Source of the DNA: an uncultured Collinsella sp.
Lineage (GTDB): Bacteria; Actinomycetota; Coriobacteriia; Coriobacteriales; Coriobacteriaceae
DNA length: 7,696 bases
NCBI GenBank assembly: GCA_900549245.1
Contig: URNQ01000079.1
Coordinates: 1-7,696, forward strand
Direction: 5' to 3'
Position 1 is the stretch's first letter; the number at the start of each line of letters is the position of its first letter. Below are positions 1-5,717 of this stretch, piece after piece. The notes under the pieces were generated by a model. The model worked only from the letters and a program-made list of their open reading frames with translations, was not told where the DNA came from and ran no database searches. The position numbers and the translations under genes are program-made.

Positions 1-705
1 GAAGCTATGTGGTTCTGTAGCCTCCGTGAGAACAGTTTCTTGGGTTTTTTCCCAGCCCCGACGCTTCGGCTATCGGCGGAGGATGTCCTTCTATTTGGCA
101 ATGCAGAGGTTTTTCGCGGTCTGCTGTTCAACGTAGCCCCGTTGGCCCATGCATTGTTCTTTCCGTTCATCGCGGCTTGCATTGTGCCGCGCTTTGTCAG
201 TTCGGGCTTTGTCGAGGAACCGTGGGGGTTGTCGGAGGCTCGGGGAGGGAAGCGTGTGTGCGCTATCGTTGCGCGAGTGGTGCTATCTTCTTTTGCCCTT
301 TTGGGCGCGTTTGTCCTGTCGAGTGTCGTTTTGTACTGTCTTAACTGCGCAATCGTTTCGGATGCTCAGCAGTATTTCAACCTGCATGTATTTTGCTATC
401 GACTTCTTCTGGCGAGTGCCGTCTGTCTTGCATATGTGGTCTCTTGCGTGATCGCTGTTTCCTATTTTGGGGCCGGCTTCGGTCCGATTGGCATGCTGCT
501 GCTTGTCAACGTCGTAGCGATCTACATACAGATCGGGGCCAATTCCATGCTTCCGCTTCCAGCCTCGATGCTCATGTGGATTTGCGGCGTGACCCCGTTG
601 GGGAATGGTCAATGCATTTCGATTTTAATTGACTGTCTCATAAACGTAGCAAGCGTTGTTGCCATTTGCTTTACTGTCGACCGATTGCGGTCGAGATTTC
701 TCTGA
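1..705 (+). CDS. Membrane protein, probable ABC-2-type permease, 5'-truncated by window edge
   Basis: The frame is open from the first base and ends at TGA 703-705. The first ATG is at 7, but the reading frame continues upstream, so the true start probably lies outside the window. Counting from that ATG, the 232 residues contain about five hydrophobic stretches (roughly 46-66, 86-112, 130-153, 158-177, 203-223). A polar cytoplasmic-looking segment, EARGGKRVCAIVAR (77-90), precedes the second. A basic glycine-containing stretch between the first visible helices and a run of closely packed helices after it is typical of ABC-2 permeases, which export drugs, peptides or lipids with a separate ATPase. 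No ATPase is visible here; it would have to be encoded upstream. The DNA is visibly more T-rich than the operon opposite, which could mean foreign origin or just membrane-protein codon content. The family is a guess from topology; that it is an integral membrane protein is secure. Confidence 0.5.
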   Translation, partial: EAMWFCSLRENSFLGFFPAPTLRLSAEDVLLFGNAEVFRGLLFNVAPLAHALFFPFIAACIVPRFVSSGFVEEPWGLSEARGGKRVCAIVARVVLSSFALLGAFVLSSVVLYCLNCAIVSDAQQYFNLHVFCYRLLLASAVCLAYVVSCVIAVSYFGAGFGPIGMLLLVNVVAIYIQIGANSMLPLPASMLMWICGVTPLGNGQCISILIDCLINVASVVAICFTVDRLRSRFL

Positions 706-745
706 TTGTTTGTGAGGGATAATCATACCGAGCATATCAAATACA

Positions 746-781
746 GGGGGGGCGGGCACCGTAGCTGGTGTCCGCCCCCCC
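746..781. terminator. Strong hairpin between convergent genes, probable bidirectional terminator
   Basis: A 15-bp stem (746-760 with 767-781, one G-U pair) closes a 6-nt loop. Seven consecutive G-C pairs form its base. It lies between the plus-strand membrane-protein gene ending at 705 and the minus-strand hydrolase gene ending at 817, so it can stop transcription from both sides. The U-tract is poor in both directions; the minus-strand side (TGTATTTGATAT) is somewhat better, so it fits best as the end of the transporter operon. Confidence 0.75.
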
Positions 782-816
782 TGGCTTAGGAGGCTTTAAC
801 CTGAGTGGTTCGCGAG

Positions 817-1626
817 CTAGCGGGCCTGCTTTACCTTGGCCGCTGCTTCGACAAACGACTTCCACAGGTTAAAGTCGGTCTCGAGCGTCTTCCACGTGTA
901 CTCAGGGTGCCATTGCACGCCCAAGCAGAATGGCTGGCCTTCGACCTCGATGCACTCGGGAACGCCGTCGGTTGCCTTGGCGACCAAACGCGTGCTCTTA
1001 CCCAGACGATCGACGCAGCAGTGGTGTGCGGAGTTGGTCTGGATCAGCCTGTGCCCGCCAAGCGCGCGCTCCAACAGCGAGCCCGGCACGACCTCGACGG
1101 GATGCACGGGGTCGTTGAGCACGTGGGTATGGCGCCACTGCGTGCGGCCCTCGCGAGCGCCCAGGCTCGGCACGTCCATGCACAGGGTGCCGCCAGTGGC
1201 GACATTGAGCAACTGCGTGCCGCGGCAGGTGGTAAAGAGCGGCTTTTTGGCGCGGAGTACCTCGCCGACCAGCTTAAACTCAAAGCTATCGCGGATCTCG
1301 CAGCAGAGGGTGGGGTCGTAGGGTCGATCATCGCCCCAACGTTTGGGGTTGACATCGGGGCCGCCGGGAATGGCGATGCCGTCGGCGATATCGACGTAAT
1401 GACGGATGACCTCAATGTCCTCGGTGATGGACATCTGCAGCGGCAGGCCGCCGGCGGCAAGGATGGCATCGACAAAGACACTTGCGATTTCCTCGTTGGG
1501 GGAGAGCGTCTCGCTTAAAAACGGCTTTGCCTCTTCCCAGCGCGGCGCGACGAGGATGAGCGGGCGGTCGGCGGGATCGACGTCGACGTGCGGGGTGTAT
1601 GACGATGAAGTGCGAGTTCCGATCAT
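817..1626 (-). CDS. Gamma-glutamyl hydrolase / gamma-glutamyl-GABA hydrolase-like class I amidotransferase (peptidase C26)
   Basis: This predicted cytoplasmic 269-residue hydrolase would cleave gamma-glutamyl amide bonds, as PuuD does for gamma-glutamyl-GABA. The catalytic triad of the fold is visible: nucleophile Cys134 in TTCRGTQLLN, and His240 and Glu242 in GVQWHPEYT. The PGGPDVNP oxyanion segment sits at 87-94 and the family signature NSAHHCCVDRLG at 198-209. Length matches the family (about 250 residues). ATG 1626 was chosen because the open frame further upstream (to 1746) overlaps the ATPase gene and encodes Ser/Pro/Arg-rich sequence unlike this family; the ribosome site here is weak. 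It is the last gene of the operon, 52 nt after the ATPase stop, which suggests it processes the imported solute. The exact substrate cannot be read from sequence. No puuA-, puuB- or puuC-like gene is present, so a putrescine pathway is not supported. Confidence 0.88.
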   Translation of the reverse strand: MIGTRTSSSYTPHVDVDPADRPLILVAPRWEEAKPFLSETLSPNEEIASVFVDAILAAGGLPLQMSITEDIEVIRHYVDIADGIAIPGGPDVNPKRWGDDRPYDPTLCCEIRDSFEFKLVGEVLRAKKPLFTTCRGTQLLNVATGGTLCMDVPSLGAREGRTQWRHTHVLNDPVHPVEVVPGSLLERALGGHRLIQTNSAHHCCVDRLGKSTRLVAKATDGVPECIEVEGQPFCLGVQWHPEYTWKTLETDFNLWKSFVEAAAKVKQAR

Positions 1627-1678
1627 AGGTGTTGCTTTCGAGTTTGGATGGTCATGGCGAGCAGATATGCCAATTGGG

Positions 1679-2443
<765 letters not shown>

Positions 2444-2479
2444 GGTGCTCGGCTCCTTATGACTCGAAATGGTAAAGCG

Positions 2480-3313
2480 TTAGCGGATGATGGTCGCGCC
2501 GGTTTTGTGCGAAACGTAGACAGCGGCCTTGTTGATCGCGACGTTGATGAGGATGTAGATAACCGCGATCACCAGATAGACCGACACGAGGGCGTCGTAG
2601 TTGGTAATGAGCACGCGGGCATTTTGCATGAGGTCGGGGTAGCTCACCACGTAGGCGACGGTGGTGTCTTTGACTACGACTACAAGCTGTGAAATCAACG
2701 ACGGAATGATAAATCGAATAGCCTGCGGCAACACGATTTTAAAGGTGATTTTAGCCTTGGAGAGGCCGAGTGCCTGGGCGGCCTCGATCTGACCGCGCGG
2801 CACGGCGTTGACGCCGGCACGGAAGATCTCGGCCAGTACGCCGGCCGCAGCGAGCGCGACGGGAAGCGTGAGCATCCAAAACGACGGCAGTGCGATCTTG
2901 TACTGGGGCAGCACCAAAAAGAAGAAGTAGATGAACAAAAGGCTCGGCACGCCACGGAAGAAATCGGTGAGCACGCGGCAGACCAGCTGCAGCGGCTTAA
3001 TGTCGCTGGTGCGGCCGAGCATAAGGGCTAAGCCCAGTACCAGCGCAATGACGCCGGCGGTGAGTGCGACTTTAACGGTGCCCTCAAAACCGGCAAGCAG
3101 GAACTTCCAGGTGGTGAGGTGCGTAAAGAAGTACCAGTAATGGACCGAAAGCTGGCCGGTCACGTAAAAGCGCTGCAGTACCAGAGCGATGAGCGCGGCC
3201 ACGGCAACAAGTGAGATGGCGGTGCCGACGCGAATCTTGGCGCGCATCTTGGGGCCGGGAGCCTCGTAGAGCGCATCGCGCATGGTAAGTGCAGGGGAGG
3301 AATGTTTACTCAT
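2480..3313 (-). CDS. Amino acid ABC transporter permease (GluD/GltK-like, HisM family)
   Basis: Integral membrane subunit of 277 residues that pairs with the permease encoded immediately upstream. After a hydrophilic N-terminus of about 28 residues it has a hydrophobic helix at about 29-47, then the permease core with helices near 77-100, 122-137, 145-162, 203-220 and 243-263. The EAA coupling loop that docks on the ATPase runs from AEIFRAGVNAVPRGQIEAAQ (161-180) through LGLSKAKITFKIVLPQA (182-198). The DFFRGVPSLL motif (117-126) is the usual amino-acid permease hallmark. It is longer than the first permease because of the extra N-terminal helix, as in GluD compared with GluC. Its ATG overlaps the TGA of the preceding gene by 4 bp (ATGA, complement of 3310-3313), implying translational coupling and equal stoichiometry. 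The specific substrate is unknown. Confidence 0.93.
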   Translation of the reverse strand: MSKHSSPALTMRDALYEAPGPKMRAKIRVGTAISLVAVAALIALVLQRFYVTGQLSVHYWYFFTHLTTWKFLLAGFEGTVKVALTAGVIALVLGLALMLGRTSDIKPLQLVCRVLTDFFRGVPSLLFIYFFFLVLPQYKIALPSFWMLTLPVALAAAGVLAEIFRAGVNAVPRGQIEAAQALGLSKAKITFKIVLPQAIRFIIPSLISQLVVVVKDTTVAYVVSYPDLMQNARVLITNYDALVSVYLVIAVIYILINVAINKAAVYVSHKTGATIIR

Positions 3314-3969
3314 CGGAGGATCCTCACCTTCTTATCGATGTAGTTGCCAATGTGGCTCACCACAAAGGCCGTGCCCAGGTAGCCAAGCGCCGAGATAAAG
3401 AACGCGGCAACGCCGCCGAGCGAGCGCGTGTTGATGTAGCTCACCACGCCGGTGAGCTCCTGCGGTTTAAGCGGTACCTGACTGCCGAGCGCGGTGGTGA
3501 GCATGACGGCGATAAAGAGGTTGGTCATGGGCAGCACGCTCGAGCGCAGCGCCTGCGGAATCACGATCTTGGCGAGGATACGGTTGAAGCTCATGCCGAG
3601 CGAACGGGCGGCTTCTACCTGACCGACGCCGACGGTGTTGATGCCGCTCATAAAGTTCTCGGAGCCAAAGGCAGAACCCAAGAGCACTGTGGCGACGATG
3701 ACGCAGGTGCGGTAGGGCAGGACGACCTTGAGCGGCGGCAGCGCGTAGACGACGATAATGAGCAGCGCGATGCCGGGGATGTTACGGAAGACCTGGACAT
3801 ACAGGTCGCCAAAGACGCGCAGCGGCTTGAGCGGCGACACGCGCATCACGGTGACGGCGACGGCCAGCACCATGGCGATGGCAAACGACTCAAGCGTCAT
3901 GCCCCAGGTTGCTAGCAGCGCGTCGATATAGTTCTGGCCATAGAGCGACCAGAGCTCAGAGAGACTCAT
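3310..3969 (-). CDS. Amino acid ABC transporter permease (GluC/HisQ-like)
   Basis: Integral membrane subunit of 219 residues, the usual length for the shorter permease of polar amino acid importers. It opens with a short amphipathic segment and a helix near 22-43, followed by helices near 66-80, 87-102, 147-163 and 188-206. The EAA loop reads ENFMSGINTVGVGQVEAARS (104-123) and continues LGMSFNRILAKIVIPQA (124-140). QVFRNIPGIALL (59-70) corresponds to the FRGTPL segment of relatives. Start ATG 3969 has a strong ribosome site, GGGAGG, about 5-6 nt upstream. The gene follows the lipoprotein gene across a 138-nt gap that holds a terminator-like hairpin. Most likely it forms a heterodimer with the overlapping downstream permease. 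Confidence 0.93.
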   Translation of the reverse strand: MSLSELWSLYGQNYIDALLATWGMTLESFAIAMVLAVAVTVMRVSPLKPLRVFGDLYVQVFRNIPGIALLIIVVYALPPLKVVLPYRTCVIVATVLLGSAFGSENFMSGINTVGVGQVEAARSLGMSFNRILAKIVIPQALRSSVLPMTNLFIAVMLTTALGSQVPLKPQELTGVVSYINTRSLGGVAAFFISALGYLGTAFVVSHIGNYIDKKVRILR

Positions 3970-3993
3970 GCGGACCTCCCGCCGGTAAGGAAA

Positions 3994-4019
3994 GGGGCTC
4001 CCGTGTGTACGGAAGCCCC
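3994..4019 (-). terminator. Intra-operon attenuator / mRNA-stabilising hairpin
   Basis: Read on the minus strand, an 11-bp stem with one G-U pair (GGGGCTTCCGT ... ACGGGAGCCCC) closes an ACAC loop and is followed by TTTCCTT. It lies between the binding-protein stop (4108) and the first permease start (3969), ending 24 nt before that start. The U-tract is interrupted, so it is probably a partial terminator. Known binding-protein operons use such a hairpin to keep the solute-binding protein more abundant than the membrane subunits. The rest of the gap (4020-4107) holds only a small 6-bp inverted repeat, CTAGGC/GCCTAG at 4095-4111, that covers the stop codon. Confidence 0.6.
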
Positions 4020-4107
4020 GACAACTCAGTGAGGAAACAGTTTAGCGCAATAAAGCGCATCGTGCGTTTCCGTATGGTTTCGTAGCGGCCGTTACTAGGC
4101 TCGCTGC

Positions 4108-5145
4108 CTAGGCGCCGATCTCGGGCAGCTCGGGAACATTGGTGTCGCCCGTACGGTCACCAATGCAGATCTGCCACAGCTCGGTCCAGGTGCCGTCATC
4201 CTCGATCTTCTTAAGGAAGTCGTTGACAAAGGCGACACCGTCGGAATCGAGCGGCAGGCCGATGACGGAGGGGTCCCTGGTGCCCATCAAGGGCGGCAGG
4301 CCGATGCCGTAGGGCTCCTTGCTGCCGAAGGGCTTGCCGGCAATCTTGTACTTGCCGGGCTCGCGGACCAGGGCGCTCTGCTGCATGTTGTTGTCGATGA
4401 CGTAGGCGTCAGCGCGGCCCTGCTGGAGTGCCTGGCGGGCCTCCTCGTCGGTCTTGAACTCCTGCTGGCTGGCCTTGGGGGCGAACTCCTCCAGGATGGC
4501 GGGGCCGTTGGAGCCGGACTGGACGGCGACGTTCTTATCGGCCAGGTCGTCGACGCCCTTGATGTCGTCGTTATCGGTGAGCACCAGGATGGCCTGCTGG
4601 GTGTAGTAGTAGGGACCGGCGAAGGAGACGAGCTTCTTGCGCTCGTCAGTGATGGTGTAGGTGGCAAAGACAGCGTCGACTTGGCCGTTCTGCAGGACGG
4701 ACTCGCGCGTGTCCGAGGTCACCTGGGTGATCTCGACCTTGTTCTCGCCCAGGATGTAGTTGGACAGGAGCTGTGCGATACCGGCGTCGAAGCCGCGGGT
4801 CTGACCGTCTTTCTCGTTGAGGAGGGAGAAGAGCGTGGAGGTCTGAACGCCACCGATCTTAAAGACGCCGGCGTCCTTGACGGCCGTCGCCCAGGTGCTG
4901 GCGGCGATGGCGTCGTCGTCGGCCTTGGGGCCGTTGTCGACGAGCTTGTCGAATGCCTTGGCGTCGAGCGTGGTGGAAGCCTCGGTATCTTCGGAGCTCT
5001 TGGAGGAGCCGGCGGCGGAACCCTTGTCGGCCTCGGCGCTGGTGTCGGAGCAGCCGGCAAGACCAAGGCCGGCGACGGTTGCGAAGGTGGCGGCGACAAA
5101 GCCGCGGCGGTCGAGAACGACCTGCTGGGAGAGGTTTTTGCTCAT
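4108..5145 (-). CDS. Amino acid ABC transporter solute-binding lipoprotein (SBP family 3)
   Basis: Surface-anchored receptor of 345 residues that delivers its ligand to the two permeases. The N-terminus carries a signal peptide with DRRGF (12-16), a hydrophobic core, and lipobox LAGC with the lipidated Cys32. A Ser/Glu/Asp/Ala-rich linker (33-60) and an acidic stretch to about 90 tether the binding domain. Family-3 hallmarks follow: GFDAGIAQLL (118-127), the probable carboxylate-binding Arg147 in SDTRESVLQNGQVDAVF, ATYTITDERKKLVSFAGPYY (161-180), VAVQSGSNGP (206-215) and the probable amino-group ligand Asp251 in AYVID. About ten extra residues near 286-300 sit where relatives such as GluB go straight from IGVPKG to the last helix. 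Start ATG 5145 has AGAAAGGTG upstream. As first gene after the promoter it should be the best-expressed cistron. Glutamate or a related polar amino acid is the likely ligand, not proven. Confidence 0.92.
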   Translation of the reverse strand: MSKNLSQQVVLDRRGFVAATFATVAGLGLAGCSDTSAEADKGSAAGSSKSSEDTEASTTLDAKAFDKLVDNGPKADDDAIAASTWATAVKDAGVFKIGGVQTSTLFSLLNEKDGQTRGFDAGIAQLLSNYILGENKVEITQVTSDTRESVLQNGQVDAVFATYTITDERKKLVSFAGPYYYTQQAILVLTDNDDIKGVDDLADKNVAVQSGSNGPAILEEFAPKASQQEFKTDEEARQALQQGRADAYVIDNNMQQSALVREPGKYKIAGKPFGSKEPYGIGLPPLMGTRDPSVIGLPLDSDGVAFVNDFLKKIEDDGTWTELWQICIGDRTGDTNVPELPEIGA

Positions 5146-5188
5146 GGTAGAACACCTTTCTCAATAAAATCCCTAGCGGTTGAGTAGA

Positions 5189-5218
5189 GTTATACCCTAT
5201 CCCGCTCAAATGGGTCAA
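5189..5218 (-). promoter_or_regulatory. Predicted sigma70-type promoter of the transporter operon
   Basis: On the minus strand, TTGACC (complement of 5213-5218) and TATAAC (complement of 5189-5194) are separated by 18 nt. Each matches the housekeeping consensus at five of six positions. Initiation would fall near 5182, giving an untranslated leader of roughly 37 nt with the lipoprotein ribosome site inside it. No operator or riboswitch fold is evident in so short a leader. Confidence 0.7.
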
Positions 5219-5260
5219 CACGAAATAACTCAGAAACATACTTACCTTATGGGTTATTGT

Positions 5261-5295
5261 ACCTACCAAAAAGGGACAGGTTTATTTTGGCAGGT
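5261..5295. repeat. Palindromic intergenic repeat, copy A (GGGACAGG core)
   Basis: An 11-bp stem with one mismatch (5261-5271 with 5285-5295) encloses AGGGACAGGTTTA. The left half, CCAAAAAGGGACAGG, matches the left half of the hairpin at 5453-5491 except for one missing G. Two copies of a hairpin-forming core within 200 bp, differing in the right arm, look like members of a dispersed palindromic repeat family. It lies about 45 bp upstream of the operon -35 box. Confidence 0.5.
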
Positions 5296-5369
5296 TTTAT
5301 CTGGGCAAACGTCGATTATTGCAGCTGAGATAGCGCTTTGCGGACGGCGTGGTCGCCCGCAGCGGTCGC

Positions 5370-5375
5370 TATAAT
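5370..5375 (+). promoter_or_regulatory. Possible -10 element (TATAAT), plus strand
   Basis: A perfect TATAAT stands in otherwise GC-rich DNA, 39 nt before the ATG of the 12-codon frame at 5415. No good -35 box lies at 16-18 nt (the region reads GGCGTGGT) and there is no extended -10 TG. It could be a real but activator-dependent promoter, or the remnant of one whose gene has been lost. Confidence 0.3.
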
Positions 5376-5414
5376 GGCGGCAGCGCGACGCATATATAAG
5401 TATGGAGATCGCGT

Positions 5415-5453
5415 ATGAACGGCTATTCGTTTTTCGCGCCGACCGTGACCTAA
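5415..5453 (+). CDS. Possible 12-residue leader peptide or gene remnant
   Basis: The frame encodes MNGYSFFAPTVT and ends at TAA 5451-5453. A plausible ribosome site, GGAG (5404-5407), lies 7 nt before the ATG, and a TATAAT lies 39 nt before it. The stop codon abuts a strong hairpin (5453-5491). The promoter, short peptide and hairpin order is that of a transcription attenuator, and Tyr-Ser-Phe-Phe would suit aromatic amino acid sensing. However, no plus-strand gene follows. The alternative is the first codons of a gene replaced by repeat elements. A frame this short can occur by chance. Confidence 0.2.
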   Translation: MNGYSFFAPTVT

Positions 5454-5491
5454 AACCACCAAAAAGGGGACAGGCCCCTTTGTGGTGGTTT
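5453..5491. repeat. Palindromic intergenic repeat, copy B (GGGGACAGG core); terminator-like hairpin
   Basis: A 17-bp stem with a single A-G mismatch (5453-5469 with 5475-5491) closes the loop ACAGG. The inner stem is GGGG/CCCC and the outer part is ACCACC/GGTGGT. It shares CCAAAAAGG(G)GACAGG with copy A at 5261-5295. Short A and T runs on either side would let it act as a terminator for plus-strand transcripts from 5370, or for minus-strand read-through into the transporter promoter region. Confidence 0.6.
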
Positions 5492-5519
5492 GGGCTGGTA
5501 CGGCGGCCGGTCTCGTTGT

Positions 5520-5582
5520 TTTGTCTCAATCTGTAACATCTGGACGGGCAAAAGGTCTCTATCTGTTACAGATTGAGACAAA
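5520..5582. repeat. Inverted-repeat dyad 1 (perfect 19-bp arms, 25-nt spacer)
   Basis: Arms 5520-5538 and 5564-5582 are exact reverse complements (TTTGTCTCAATCTGTAACA on the left). They flank a 25-nt spacer that begins TCTGGACGGG. A related dyad starts 81 nt further on with the same spacer length. No protein frame or terminator U-tract goes with it. Confidence 0.8.
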
Positions 5583-5601
5583 GGCCAGGGACTAAGACGT
5601 C

Positions 5602-5662
5602 TTGTCTAGATCTGTAACAGTTAGACGGGAATTCGAGCCCTAGATGTTACAGATTGAGATAA
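5602..5662. repeat. Inverted-repeat dyad 2, diverged copy of dyad 1
   Basis: The left arm 5602-5619 matches the dyad 1 left arm at 16 of 18 positions. The right arm 5645-5662 matches the dyad 1 right arm at 17 of 18. The spacer is again 25 nt and carries GACGGG at the same offset as in dyad 1. Within the dyad the arms pair at 15 of 18 positions. The 20 nt after each dyad are not related, so only the 61-nt palindromic unit is repeated. Confidence 0.75.
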
Positions 5663-5677
5663 TCGCGCCGCGAAAAT

Positions 5678-5717
5678 AAAAACCTCCGCATGGGTGCTTC
5701 CCTTGCGGAGGTTTTTT
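5678..5717 (-). terminator. Rho-independent terminator of the DXS-like gene
   Basis: A perfect 13-bp stem (5678-5690 with 5704-5716) closes a 13-nt loop. On the minus strand it reads TGCGGAGGTTTTTATTTTCG at its 3' side, a G-C stem running straight into a U-tract. The first arm overlaps the stop codon (TAA, complement of 5716-5718) of the gene it ends. A T-run on the plus strand side also makes it potentially bidirectional. Confidence 0.9.

Noticed and set aside
805..1518. Long plus-strand open frame starting at GTG with AGGAGG 11 nt upstream
   Set aside because: It is antisense to the hydrolase gene, which has an intact catalytic triad. The translation is a low-information antisense product of GC-rich codons, and the SD match is coincidental within the post-operon gap.
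5263..5529. 88-codon minus-strand open frame in the intergenic region
   Set aside because: It runs through both repeat hairpins and the TATAAT box, its product is Arg/Ser-rich with no domain, and it has no clear ribosome site.
5539..5644. Invertible phase-variation segment between the outermost inverted arms
   Set aside because: The segment contains two further inverted copies and no promoter, and no recombinase gene is in view. Simple repeat dyads explain it better.
5520..5662. CRISPR array
   Set aside because: The repeats alternate in orientation and form palindromes with internal 25-nt spacers that share sequence. There are only four arms and no cas genes.
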